A stretch of 64,000 bases of DNA from Sclerodactyla briareus (lineage: Eukaryota > Echinodermata > Holothuroidea > Dendrochirotida > Sclerodactylidae). The DNA lies in the NCBI GenBank assembly GCA_026419785.1, contig JAODTK010005913.1, positions 124,001 to 188,000 of the forward strand, read 5' to 3'. A program made the translations under genes and the position numbers. A model generated the notes under the pieces. That model saw nothing but the letters and a program-made list of their open reading frames with translations, made no database searches and was not told the origin of the DNA. Shown here one piece after another: positions 53,299 through 64,000 of this stretch. Each line of letters opens with the position of its first letter. Position 1 is the stretch's first letter.

Positions 53299-55214
53299 CC
53301 CCCGTCACACGGAGAGTACGTCAATGAGTTGCGGCTGCGTCAAGGAAAATGACAGGACGTAGCGGGAACTCCACGAGCGTAGGCGCTGACGCAGTGAGAG
53401 CGTGACGTGGTCTTCAAGGTCTCCGGAGACCGCGTTCCCGCTACGAAATTTTGACATGTTCAAATTTACGTAGCGATGACGCGTACAGGGAGGACGCAGT
53501 GTTGGATGCGGTGTTGCCAGTAGTATGACGTACTAACAACTCCATGAAGTGCACAGGCGCCGCGGGCACTCTGCAGACCGTAGCGCAGACCGCAGTGGGT
53601 ACTCCGTGAGTAGCGGACAACTCGATGCAATTGCCACGGAAATCCGCCTATCTTGTTTACGCCTACGTATGATCACTGACATTCAGACCTGGATGTGTTG
53701 CAGATGTAATAATTCAATTCTCCGTCAATGACTGTATTCTGAATAGCCAGATCTGGATGAGCAATTAAACCTGCTGGTATTGAAGAGGAGAAAGAGTGGA
53801 GGCTACAAGGAGCTGCGGAGTGCGTCCTTGCTATACGGAAAAGAAAGGCTTCTGTATGGACATTATGACGTCTGTGTGGTAGTACTTAGAATAGGGATCA
53901 ACAGTCATTTCAATTCTCAGAATGCCTCCTGAAATGGTGACGATTTACCCGAGTGGTCTAGAATTCCAAACAAGACATCCACTTACAGGAAGGCTTGGAG
54001 CGGGATTGAAACTCGCGGTAACCATACGCACTTTAGCCTCTGGTGACGAAGTACCACTCTACAGTATGACTTTCAGAGTTGCACGAAGTCTAGCGCCCTC
54101 TTGTACCCGAAGCGTGCAAAGCATATAGATGTCGTGGAAGATGGGTATGTGTCATGGACCCAGATGAGGTAGTCCAGCTGTCAATGAATTTCTGTTGTAA
54201 GATTCAGTGGCGTAACTTAGAGGAGCACTTGGGGGACGGAACCCTCTCCATGACCTAAATGAAACCAATCATGTAAGCCACAAAAACCACCATTTTGTGG
54301 TTCAGTGAAAGCTTTGCAGCTGCTATGAAATAAGATACTCCCAGAATGTGTCAAATTGACTTCCCCTGGCTCCCGACCTCAACCCCCCCCCCCCAAGAAA
54401 AATCTCTGACCACCCTACTGTAGGACTTTATGAACTGAATTAAAACTAATGAGAGGCCTATTAAAGTGACATGTGAACTGAAAACTTTGAACGAGTTGCC
54501 TCCGCTTTGTCATTCCAGAGCAGGGTCCTTTTTTCAGGGGGGGAGTGTTTCTTTGTAGATGGCGAGTTGTGACGGTCAGATATGACTGGGTTAGCCCTAT
54601 CCACGCCATTTCTTCCTATTGTTGGGGCTCACGTCTGGTCTTGAATACGTAGCGGAATGACTAGAAACCCCCAGATACTCTACTGGCCTCAGAGCCCACC
54701 ATTGCTGACGGCCTCCCCAATCCCCATAGTCCTCACGGTCACGGCCCGCCTCCATCACGATCTTCCCGTGAGTAGTGGGACCAGGTGGAGGAGAAAATGT
54801 TGGGTCAACGGTCTCATCTTGCCATCAGTTCCTGCAAAGGCTTGGGCCGGGGCACTGCCTGGGCACGTTCTTCTTTTTCTAGAAGTCTACGAGGTCGTAG
54901 TGCTGACGCATAGGAGCGTGAGGACCGCGATTTACCCAGACGTAGCGAGAACGTAGCGAGGAGTAGTAGGGTGGTCTCCAATTGACGAAAGAAGCACTCT
55001 GACCAGCGCATAGCGCGAGCTCCTTGGACGTAGCACAAACTCTATGGAGCAAGAGGAACGTAGCACGGACGCCGCCCCGCCGGGCGAAATGCTCTTGGTA
55101 AATGCGAGCTATTTCTCTACAAATTTCGCGAAGACCATGGCGTTCGCGCGAACGTCCTATCATTTTATCCAGAACGCCAAGGACGAAGCGAGGTCTCCGC
55201 CCGTGTGACGGGGG
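53299..55214. mobile_element. TIR element, copy 1 (1.92 kb, 14-bp perfect ends)
   Basis: CCCCCGTCACACGG (53,299-53,312) and CCGTGTGACGGGGG (55,201-55,214) are perfect inverted ends. Subterminal regions at both ends are filled with ACGTAGCGCTGACGCA-type words in opposite orientations (53,320-53,600 and 54,890-55,080), like iterated transposase-binding sites. The middle has no transposase frame; a 68-codon frame and others are shared only because the duplicate is identical. It behaves as a non-autonomous DNA transposon. Target-site duplication is not evident. The superfamily is unknown. Confidence 0.8.
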
Positions 55215-55794
55215 CTTAATACATGCGCACAGCGCACTGCCTGAGCCGCTGACGGGGTAGTAAACATTTCGTTTCTACGGATTCCACCTAGCACTGTACT
55301 ATGCTAGCGCTAGTAATCGCATATTATCACGTACGGTACGTTAAGTAGTATTACATCGCAGGGCGATGGACAATGTAACTTGCGTTAAGAAAGGGTTGCA
55401 TGGAATTGTCGAGATTGAATGAATTAAAAGACTGTATCATCTCGACTACGCATCGATATGTATCGCCATTCTTAGATGATATTTTCTCATTTACCTCAGA
55501 AATTTCAGACAGAGAACATAATTTCAGGCTGGTTTAAATTGAGCTCAAACACTCGGCAATGTCTTTTCGGCTATCTGAATGATCAGAAAAACCTAAAATT
55601 CCCTTGTACGGTCGGCAAACAATGGTCGCGCTCCGCTTATATAGTCGTCGACCAATCATCCCCCAAAGCCAGAAAGTAATCTACGCCACTGGGCAGGGGT
55701 ATCTGGGTCAGATGAGGCACACTTCACCAGAACGTATCCAGTGTAGACAGCCTTTACTCCTTGTGAAGGTTGGGGGAAGACTGACCTGACCCGT

Positions 55795-55965
55795 GTCTGA
55801 CTCGAGTCACATTTTTCCATTACTCGGATTCGACACGAGTCATTGCACTAACTGACTCGACGTGGGACTCGAGTCACTAACCTGTATGACTCGACTTGGA
55901 CTCGAGTCACTGGCCTGATGACTCGACTGACTCGAATTCCTATTGTTTGACTCAAGTCACATTCC
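55795..55965. repeat. GACTCGAGTC minisatellite, copy in unit 2
   Basis: About five units of GACTCGAGTCACTNNCCTG with TATGACTCGACTTG. It is better preserved than the copy at 53,020-53,170, where homologous units have lost several bases each. Confidence 0.85.
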
Positions 55966-56066
55966 AGGCCTTGCCGCAGAAATCGTCCCGAAGTGAAAAA
56001 ACTTGCTTGCGCCCCTGCTACACCAGTTTAATTTCTTCGACTGAAAGCGCTCCGATCTCCGAACTA

Positions 56067-58009
56067 CCCCCGTCATACCGGAGCTACGTCAATGGAGTTG
56101 CTGCTGCGTCAGAAAATGCCGGACGCAACGGGAACTCCACGAGCATAGCGCTGACGCAGTGAGAGCGTGACGTGGTCTCCAAGGTCTCCGAGGACCGCGT
56201 CCCCGCTACGTTACATTTTTGACATGTTCAAATTTACGTAGCGCTGACGCCCGTCCAAGAGGCAGCATTGTTGATGCGGTGTTGTCCGTGTACTGACGTA
56301 CTCACAACTCCATTGACGTAAGGCACAGGCGCACGGGCACTCGGCAGACGTAGCGCAGACGCAGTGGTGTCTCCGTTTGACGTTGCGACAACTCCGATGC
56401 AATGCCACGGAAATCCGCCTATCTTGTTTACGCCATACGTGATCACGGACATTCAGACCTGGATGTGTTCAGATGTAATATGCACTTCTCCGTCAAATGA
56501 CTGTTAGTCTGAAAGCCAGATTTGGATGAGCATTAAACCTGCTGGATGCATGAGGAGAAAAGAGTAGGAGCTACAGGAGCTGCTGGGTGCGTCCACAACT
56601 GGGGTGGGGGGGGTGTTGTCTATACGCGAAAGAAAGGCTTCTGTATTGACAATTATGACCGTCTGCTGGTAGTACTTAGAATCGAGGTCAACAGTCATTT
56701 TTTCAATTCCCTCAGAATGCCTCCTGAATTTTTGACGATTTACTCGAGTGGTCTAGAATTCCAAACAAGACATCCACTTACAGGAAGGCTTGGAGCGGGA
56801 TTGAAACTCGCGGTAACCATACGCACTTTAGCCTCTGGTGACGAAGTACCACTCTACAGTATGACTTTCAGAGTTGCACGAAGTCTAGCGCCCTCTTGTA
56901 CCCGAAGCGTGCAAAGCATATAGATGTCGTGGAAGATGGGTATGTGTCATGGACCCAGATGAGGTAGTCCAGCTGTCAATGAATTTCTGTTGTAAGATTC
57001 AGTGGCGTAACTTAGAGGAGCACTTGGGGGACGGAACCCTCTCCATGACCTAAATGAAACCAATCATGTAAGCCACAAAAACCACCATTTTGTGGTTCAG
57101 TGAAAGCTTTGCAGCTGCTATGAAATAAGATACTCCCAGAATGTGTCAAATTGACTTCCCCTGGCTCCCGACCTCAACCCCCCCCCCCCAAGAAAAATCT
57201 CTGACCACCCTACTGTAGGACTTTATGAACTGAATTAAAACTAATGAGAGGCCTATTAAAGTGACATGTGAACTGAAAACTTTGAACGAGTTGCCTCCGC
57301 TTTGTCATTCCAGAGCAGGGTCCTTTTTTCAGGGGGGGAGTGTTTCTTTGTAGATGGCGAGTTGTGACGGTCAGATATGACTGGGTTAGCCCTATCCACG
57401 CCATTTCTTCCTATTGTTGGGGCTCACGTCTGGTCTTGAATACGTAGCGGAATGACTAGAAACCCCCAGATACTCTACTGGCCTCAGAGCCCACCATTGC
57501 TGACGGCCTCCCCAATCCCCATAGTCCTCACGGTCACGGCCCGCCTCCATCACGATCTTCCCGTGAGTAGTGGGACCAGGTGGAGGAGAAAATGTTGGGT
57601 CAACGGTCTCATCTTGCCATCAGTTCCTGCAAAGGCTTGGGCCGGGGCACTGCCTGGGCACGTTCTTCTTTTTCTAGAAGTCTACGAGGTCGTAGTGCTG
57701 ACGCATAGGAGCGTGAGGACCGCGATTTACCCAGACGTAGCGAGAACGTAGCGAGGAGTAGTAGGGTGGTCTCCAATTGACGAAAGAAGCACTCTGACCA
57801 GCGCATAGCGCGAGCTCCTTGGACGTAGCACAAACTCTATGGAGCAAGAGGAACGTAGCACGGACGCCGCCCCGCCGGGCGAAATGCTCTTGGTAAATGC
57901 GAGCTATTTCTCTACAAATTTCGCGAAGACCATGGCGTTCGCGCGAACGTCCTATCATTTTATCCAGAACGCCAAGGACGAAGCGAGGTCTCCGCCCGTG
58001 TGACGGGGG
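56067..58009. mobile_element. TIR element, copy 2
   Basis: The left end is CCCCCGTCATACCGG (56,067-56,081), degraded relative to copy 1. The right end is CCGTGTGACGGGGG (57,996-58,009), identical to copy 1. It is the paralogue of 53,299-55,214 created by the tandem duplication, not by a second transposition, because the flanks are duplicated too. Confidence 0.8.
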
Positions 58010-58499
58010 CTTAATACATGCGCACAGCGCACTGCCTGAGCCGCTGACGGGGTAGTAAACATTTCGTTTCTACGGATTCCACCTAGCACTGTACTATGCT
58101 AGCGCTAGTAATCGCATATTATCACGTACGGTACGTTAAGTAGTATTACATCGCAGGGCGGCCATTTTGCCGGTGTTTCCGGTCAAATTCTTTAAAGGAG
58201 AATTGCAAGTTTGAACTCGGAAGTAAATCATATCGTTAAATGAGAAGACCTAGGCATGACATCTTCCCCAATTTATTTAAAAATTATGCATACTTTCGAG
58301 TATGTCACTTGACACATGAAACGACAGGACGCTGCCATTTTGATAAGGATTGTGATTATCACCTAACCACTTGACCTCCAGAGGCTTTTGTTATTCATTA
58401 AATGTGATAAATAATTCTAAGTATGTGCATAGATCATAGTCTTCAATTTCCGTTGCATTATTCCCTCTCAGGTGAGTCAAATAAAAAGGTACATTGGTA

Positions 58500-59110
58500 T
58501 CATAGTCAGGTGAATTAAGGTGGAGAGAAAAAACAAAGAAAGACATTTAACTGCCAGCGGGGAGGGTTGTGTGACATCATAATTAGGAATTGTCCAAGTC
58601 TCCTGCCATTCACCTGGATGAAAATGGAGGCAAAATGGCAGCGCCCGTCTCTTTGTTTTAAACGCATACAACTTGGGAAGGGAACAGTATTTTTGAATGG
58701 AATTTTTGTGTGACGCCTGGCTGTGAAGAACATAAAATCGACCCCACCTGGATGATGAAGATGAAGCATCATACTGGTAGGGGGGTTCCCATGATGAGTA
58801 CATGATCCATTGTTTTGGGGGTCAGCCAAAGGTCATCTGAGGTCAGTATAGGTCAAAGTCTAGGAATCTTGTGAAGAGGATAAGTATAGAATGCTGGTCA
58901 GTAAAGCTGAATTTGGTATGTAGCTTGCCTATGGGGAGTACAAGACAGATCGGAAGAGAGACGAAAAGGGGGGGGGGACATTTTGGGGAAAAAAATAGGA
59001 AAGTTGTTTTAAAAATCGATATTTTGGGCAATTTTACCCCAATTTGGAGCATAACTTGCTCCCACCTGGATGATGAGATTCACGAAAGTTGATCAGGTTG
59101 AAAAATTGGT
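58500..59110. repeat. Dispersed repeat with CACCTGGATGATGA words
   Basis: CACCTGGATGATGAAGATGA (58,746) and CCCACCTGGATGATGAGATT (about 59,061) are separated by about 315 bp, suggesting an internal module. It shares ATGAGTACATGATCC and CAAAGGTCAT words with 25,720-25,880. A G-run lies at 58,969-58,978. Non-coding. Confidence 0.55.
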
Positions 59111-59214
59111 ACAGCTTTTTATGTACAATAACCCTATTAATGTTGGTATGGGATTTGGGGGAGGGATTATGAAACTGTTAAATGGTCTCGATTCTCATGA
59201 CACTGTACCAATTT

Positions 59215-60190
59215 AGACTTGGTAACGTAATAGTTGAGGTGAGGCAGGGTTGCACTCTGGCTCCTACACTTTTCAACACTTGTATGGACTGGATTATGGA
59301 GAGGTGTACGTGACACAAACGGCGGGGTTTCATTCGGTGATGTCCAGGTGTGTGACCTGGACTTCGCTGATGATATGCATTACTCGCTGAGTTTGTGATT
59401 CTCTTGTGGTTGCTCTCAAGCACTTGAGACCGGGTGAAGTCCTATCCGCTTGGGGGCCTACAGTGTCCTTGAGCCAAGACTAAGATTCCCACTTTATTGG
59501 GCGATCTTGGATGTCTCCTGTCGAGTCGGTCCGATCTTGGGTTTGAGGGTCGAGGTCACTGAGTCTTTTCTTTACCTTGCAGTGTCATCAAATGTCCCTG
59601 GGTCTTGCGAGCCTGAAGTTATTACCCGCCATTGGCTGGCTTTGGGAGTATGAGGTCACTGGATAGGGGCGTCTGGCGATCACGCTATCGTGGCAGAAGA
59701 ACCAAGCTACTTGTTTTTTCTTTGGCCGTGTGTCTTCCATTCTTGCTTTTTCCAGCGAGGCTTGGACGCTCACTGCCTGGCTGAGGCGTAGGCTGGATTT
59801 TTCTTGACTACCACCCTCGCTTCGTCGCAGCCTTTTGGTCACCGCTGGCAGACCGTGTGTCTAATGCCAGGGTGCTCGAGGAGGCGGGGATGGTGAGGGT
59901 CAGCTTCTGCTTTCGTGATCGACAACTGAGCATCTTCGAGCATATGGCGCGCCGTCCGGCAGACGACCTGTCCACCCGAATTCTGTCTGTACGGGATCCG
60001 GTGGGTTGGGCCCGTCTGCCAGAACGCCCTCGGACCTTGGTTTAGCCGCACTTTTTCGTGGGTACCTCATGGAGTTAGGTGGGATGGGTCAGGCCCAGGC
60101 TGGTCGCTTGCCCTGAGGAGGCCCGGTGACTGGAAGCGGCAGTGAACGCGGCAAATGCCTTCCAGGGCTGTGGCTACCATGATAGTGATG
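59215..60190 (+). pseudogene. Non-LTR RT fossil with intact FADD box
   Basis: VEVRQGCTLAPTLFNTCMDW (59,236-59,295) is the GVRQGC.LAP.LFN..MDW block. GDVQVCDLDFADDMHYSLSL (59,338-59,397) keeps the FADD catalytic box (59,362-59,373). Then come TYLG-like text near 59,570, SGSCEPEV (59,603-59,625), GVWRSRY.RRTKL (59,670-59,705), RVLEEAGM, RDRQLSIFEHMARRPADD (about 59,915-59,970), ILSVRDPVGWARLPERPR (59,980-60,035) and W..AVNAA (about 60,130-60,155). This is the palm and C-terminus of a non-LTR RT class whose proteins are often mislabelled as host genes in databases. Frameshifts occur throughout. The 5' half is absent. Confidence 0.88.
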
Positions 60191-60199
60191 AACCGAATA

Positions 60200-60960
60200 A
60201 CTCATGCTTGGTATGTGGGTTCATCTTAAAGAGTACATGGTCCCTTTTGTATTGGGTCAGGTTAGCGGTCATCTGGCTCCAGGAGAGGTCAAAGTCTGAT
60301 GCTATGCTATTCCTTTCTGGAAAGTATCTATAAGTAATCCCACAAAGATATCAGTCCCTATAAATCCACCATTTTGAGTTGGTCAAGGTTTATCTAGGTA
60401 ACAAACTTTAAGTGCAAGGTCAGAAAGGCAGTCAAGGAATCACTAAGCCTCTTGGCTTTCTGGTTAAGTTACCTCTGCCAAATGGCTGGGTGAGCCTTAT
60501 CGTGTCGTGCATGTCTACCTATATATTATTTAGTCTGTTTATAATTGATTCAAATTGCTACTCCTCCTACAGTGTGTAGTCGCTCCTGCTGACACGCGAC
60601 ACAATGATCACTGAGTGGAGGGGAATCTGGGTCGTTCATAAAGTTGCCCGAGGTCACCGGTTCTCTAGGGTCCAATCCAGCCGTTTGGCAAAACTGCAAA
60701 ATGCTCCGCCTACAGTTTTTCAATCGTATGTTCATGAAATTGGTCAGTACTATCGGTGCCAATTGTACAGACTGGGTGTTCAGGAATTGAGATCGTTTTT
60801 GCCACAAGGTCAAACAAAACGCTTCTTCTCCCAGAGATTGAATTAAATGCCCCATGATAGTTTGGGTCTATATTATTTTTTATTTATGAAAGTTACAGAG
60901 TATTTACATACAGACACAATTGCATGCACTAATTTACATCATTACAACTGGGGCGTATGC
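60200..60960. other. Unassigned; repeat traces
   Basis: The segment 60,375-60,450 shares GGCAGTCAAGGAATCACTA with 25.8 kb. An open plus-strand frame (60,604-60,846) and its minus shadow are not recognised. Confidence 0.4.
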
Positions 60961-60975
60961 AGGATTTGTCAACCC

Positions 60976-61140
60976 GGGGGGGGGGGGGGGGGGCCGGTCA
61001 CTATCTGAGCGGAGCGCCACCACGGTGTGTCGCGGAGCGGAGCGAAAATTTTGAGGTTTCAAATCTCCCAGATCGCCGGAAATGGGCCTGAGGGGACCGT
61101 TTATACTCACACGATCGGTTAACAAATTGCCTTCTCTGTG
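60976..61140 (+). mobile_element. Family B-like head, copy 5
   Basis: A G-run (60,977-60,993) is followed by CACTATCTGAGCGGAGCGCC, ACCACGGTG and GCGGAGCGGAGCGAAAATTTTGAGG, then CTCCCAGATCGCCGGAAATGG. It shares the head motif with copies 1-3 but not the internal 195-bp units, so it is a relative or a different subfamily. Confidence 0.5.
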
Positions 61141-61149
61141 TGGTGAATT

Positions 61150-61920
61150 ACACGAAACAAAAATGAAACCTTGCACTCTTACTGGAATATATTGAATCTA
61201 AATGTGAGGGTTAATTGTCCTTCTTTCTCCACATACATATTCACACATATATAAACCGACGCCATACGAGGTGACAGCATTGATTCCTCTGCCCGTCAGC
61301 CCATAAAAAGATGCCCGACACTAAACAAACTCTCATTTATGTCACTGTTATGATTACAGCTAGTGCCGTATAATGAACATTTATCAGCTGTGATCACGGT
61401 TTTATATTTTTTTAATATATGTTATCTTATTTAATCCTCAGAACAGATAAAAATGAATGTGACAATCGTTTCATGTTTTGAACCTGACTGATGTGTAAGT
61501 GTATTTACAAGTGCATCCTTCTCCTCCATAAACGTACACATTCATAACAGGCTGAAATCACCGATTGTACATTCAACAGGGCCTTATCTCTTCAGTCTGA
61601 CAGGATTGAGGCAAACCGCGTCGGGCTGTGGCGGCTGCAGCTGAGCTGGAACTGCGCTAACAATGCATGAAGGGAACAAGAATCATCGCCTGGAACATCA
61701 TGCATGATTCCTTGCCAGTAGCAGTGCCAACCTTTACCAACACCCCCCCCCCACCCCCCGTCATTCCTTTTCAATGCTGTGATATGGGAGGGTCCATACT
61801 TGGCGTTCCTTGTGCAGAAAGGTTTTGGAATATGGTGTTAAGCCCATTCTCTAGGACGTTTATACCTCAGCTCACAGGTATCAGGGTGCACGCCTCAGAG
61901 GCGTCACTTCGTTCCGAAAA
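61150..61920. other. Unassigned sequence with C-run
   Basis: AT-rich, with a C-run near 61,742-61,760. No recognised frames or repeats. Confidence 0.4.
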
Positions 61921-61924
61921 GTGT

Positions 61925-62640
61925 GGGTAGGGGGGGGATGTGAACTGCAATTTACTATCTGAGCGGAGCGCCATCATTGGTTGCGCGTAGCGCACCCGAA
62001 ATGGAACTTGCCGGGCCTAATTGCAAAATCTGAATGTGCATTTCAGTGAGAATACATCAGCCGAATATAGGCAGATAAATACAGCAACACACAGCATCAA
62101 CGGTCTCTTTATATTTTTTTATGAAAGAATATGTCGCCAAGTACCAAGAATCTACTGCAAGTTTAACAATTTACGTAAACAGGAGGAACAAGGATTGAAC
62201 CCAACCCCCTTCATTTTAGCCATTATTATCTGATCAGCAAAGTGAGAGTATGTGAATGAATGTACACACCGGGTGAATGGGGGATAAAAATTTTGCCGAG
62301 GCCTCATAACGGAGCCCAAACATTTGCCCGAGAATTTGTTTAATTGTCAAGCCCCCAATGGCCGGAAATGGCCTTTTCCCGGCGTGCTAGACTGCGCGTA
62401 CCAAGCTTCACACATTGGAATTCATAATCACAAATTGTTGTAATCGTGGAAATTGGACATTTTGTCTACCTCGGTCCTATTGTTGTCCCGACTTTACTTT
62501 CTAGCCAGAATGTTCCAACAATTGCTGCGCTATACGATATCCCTCAGAGCGCGAAGCGCGCAATTCTTCTCAAGATTTCCAGAGCACATCTCAGAAAAAT
62601 GAGAACCTCTGCAGAAATTGAGGACATTTTGCCAGATTTA
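61925..62640 (+). mobile_element. Family B-like element, copy 6
   Basis: A G-run (61,930-61,937) and then TTACTATCTGAGCGGAGCGC, CATCATTGGTTGCGCGTAGCG form the head. A tail with GAGCGCGAAGCGCGCAATTC (62,547-62,566) resembles the GCGCGAAGCGCGAGATTTT of the fragment at 20,070. The middle lacks the 195-bp tandem units and contains GGCCGGAAATGGCC. Boundaries are estimated. Confidence 0.5.
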
Positions 62641-62649
62641 AAACTCGAC

Positions 62650-63235
62650 TGCCAATCTGGCCAATCATGATAAATAAACGTTATGCCATAGAGAGCAGGA
62701 ACTTCCGAGTAGTACTTCCCTGGAGAAAAGACTTGTTGAAAATCCAAGCAGTTTGATGCCTACTGCAGTTCAAATTGCCGCGAGATTTAGTGAGATGAAA
62801 CGGACAAGAAGCTAAAGGTTTAGTAACCCCAAAGAGGTTGATTGCAGTTTTCAAATTCAATGAGAATGTTTGTTGTATATTTTCACCTCACAGAACGTCA
62901 TAGGCTCGGGGCCAATGAGGCAGAACATTTTTCCATAAAGCTTACAGAGATGTCCGGGAGAGGGGAGAGCAACGGGACGAATTCCACCACTAGTACCACG
63001 CGCGAAGCACGAACTCTGTACAATTTTTTAGGGCATTGGGGCAAATTTGGTACAATTACTGTCTTTCTTATCACAACGAATTGCCAGGTCTATATCGAAC
63101 TTGGACGCCGGATACAGATATTATTTCCGAAAAATCCCGATCATCTCATCTAACTTGATTATGCACTGCCTCGATGCCTGTGATATTGGTGTTGTCCTAA
63201 CTTGATTTTTAATGCCACCTGACACTGTACTGTCC
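62650..63235. other. Unassigned; contains GCGCGAAGC word
   Basis: ACGCGCGAAGCACGAACTCTG at about 62,999 is another short GCGAAGC-type word, possibly an eroded tail of a B-like copy. An open plus-strand frame (62,842-63,153) lacks recognisable motifs. Confidence 0.35.
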
Positions 63236-63239
63236 TACT

Positions 63240-63240
<1 letters not shown>

Positions 63241-63275
<35 letters not shown>

Positions 63276-63420
63276 GGGGGGGGGGGGGGGGTGGGGGGGG
63301 GTGGGTGTAGGACGTGGCCATCGAAGCGGAGCAAGTCACCATCGTCGGCTGATGCGGATCGTATTAAGGATTTCATAGGGCATGGGGTTCAATAGTAGAA
63401 CCGCGCCTGGTAAATGGGTT
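63241..63420 (+). mobile_element. Family B-like head, copy 7, with 60-base G tract
   Basis: Nearly pure G from 63,242 to 63,300 is followed by GGTGTAGGACGTGGCCATCG, AAGCGGAGCAAGTCACCATC and GTCGGCTGATGCGGATCGTA. This is a diverged version of the AAGCGGAGCGCCACCATCGT...GACGCGTATCGTA head. Confidence 0.45.
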
Positions 63421-63867
63421 TCGAGTTGTATTAAACAACGGGTGAAACGGTTTGTATATTTCAAGCATGTTTCTGCAGGCTCGCGGCTGTCATGACAGCA
63501 AGATATGGTCCAACATCTTTCAACAAGGGATTTTCCACATAAATTGGTGTCGAAATGAGTTCAACAACTCATGCCTTATATGTATGGGTATGTGGCGGAT
63601 CCACCGAAATCATCATTACCCCCCGAGACCTTTTTTCCCCTGATGCCTGTAGTGGGTGTGGGGCATGTGGGGTGCTTCCGTCCGCGATCCGTTATTTGAT
63701 CATCCGAGATACCGGAAGCTGGTGATGTAACACTGATTGGACCAGCGAGGGGGGGGGGGGGGTAGTGCTTAAATCGTGAGATCATTCTTCGACACACGTA
63801 TATTTTGCGTATATGACTCACGATAGCCTGCGTCACGTTTCAGTTTTGGATTTTCTCGTATTTTTTA

Positions 63868-63965
63868 CCACCCCTCCCCTCTCGAATTCCTCTTCCTCTC
63901 CCCTCTCTCTTCCCCTCTCTCTCTTTGCTTTCCTCTCTCTCCCTCTTTTTTTTTTTTCTTTTTGT
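63868..63965. repeat. Polypyrimidine (CT)n tract
   Basis: About 100 bases almost free of purines, with CCTCTCTCTC and T-run segments. It could form triplex-type structures; otherwise it is a simple repeat. Confidence 0.9.
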
Positions 63966-64000
63966 TTGGGGGTGGCCACACCCCCCCAATAATTTCGTCG

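Larger units (their letters stand above)
52578..55364 (+). repeat. Tandem duplication, unit 1 (about 2.79 kb)
   Basis: GATGGACAAATGTAACTTGC at the start matches GATGGACAATGTAACTTGC at 55,365, and the end (GCGCTAGTAATCGC...CGCAGGGC) matches the end of unit 2 at 58,160. The first half (52,578-53,949) aligns to unit 2 with dense small indels. The second half (53,950-55,364) is identical base for base to 56,745-58,159 at a constant offset of 2,795, including a 12-C run. Contents: a unique left part, a GACTCGAGTC minisatellite, a 1.9-kb TIR element, and a short right flank. No gene. Confidence 0.92.
55365..58160 (+). repeat. Tandem duplication, unit 2 (2.80 kb)
   Basis: Second copy of the same unit, head to tail with the first, with no spacer. 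The right boundary is GCAGGGCG, after which sequence diverges (58,161 onward). The left half is diverged from unit 1 by indels, and the right half is identical to it. The abrupt switch at 56,745 is the notable point. Confidence 0.92.

Noticed and set aside
53922..54128. 68-codon plus-strand frame conserved at 56,717-56,923
   Set aside because: It is conserved only because the DNA is identical in the tandem duplicate; every frame on both strands is equally conserved.

Overview
This looks like a repeat-dense piece of a metazoan nuclear genome, most likely a marine invertebrate; an echinoderm or hemichordate would fit, but I cannot fix the taxon. The reasons are: no compact gene order, only short broken reading frames, many families of decayed non-LTR retrotransposons, one BEL/Pao LTR retrotransposon (a metazoan group), many short terminal-inverted-repeat (TIR) elements, GT and CT microsatellites, and tracts rich in GGCCTA and TGACCTTTGACC words. 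Paralogous copies differ by many 1-2 base indels, and very long G/C homopolymers are common. This suggests a long-read assembly with residual errors, so a frameshift here need not be biological. I found no convincing intact host gene, no tRNA or rRNA gene, and no CRISPR.

Layout. 1-4.4 kb: unassigned, with one weak candidate exon (3.29-3.43 kb). 4.4-5.7 kb: minus-strand endonuclease/reverse-transcriptase (RT) fossil. 6.4-7.27 kb: TIR element with a microsatellite core. 8.36-16.33 kb: composite foldback-like structure whose inverted repeats are built from 21-bp and 17-bp tandem arrays, enclosing two copies of a poly-G-headed repeat here called family B. 16.4-22.1 kb: three RT fossils (one minus, two plus), the last split by an insertion carrying a family-B fragment. 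24.4-25.7 kb: TIR element with iterated ends. 26.3-27.5 kb: local tandem duplication.

27.95-37.5 kb is a readable stack of insertions. A minus-strand CR1/L2-like retrotransposon (SGNH/esterase-like ORF1, endonuclease, RT) is split by a plus-strand BEL/Pao element with recognisable LTRs, protease and integrase. The BEL/Pao integrase region is in turn interrupted by a third family-B copy and by another dispersed repeat. At 37.9-38.85 kb, just upstream of the CR1-like 5' end, lies a decayed copy of a multicopy protein family of unknown function with a Cys-rich tail.

38.9-52.5 kb is mostly dispersed and local tandem repeats, a large palindrome (46.3-46.7 kb), a 0.43-kb TIR element (47.1-47.5 kb) and unassigned sequence. 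52.58-58.16 kb is a 2.8-kb tandem duplication with a perfectly identical half and a diverged half; each unit carries a 1.9-kb TIR element. 59.2-60.2 kb is a further RT fossil with its FADD box intact. The last 3 kb carries three more poly-G-headed segments related to family B and ends in a polypyrimidine tract. The genes do not form a pathway: the window is a record of serial transposon insertion, duplication and decay.
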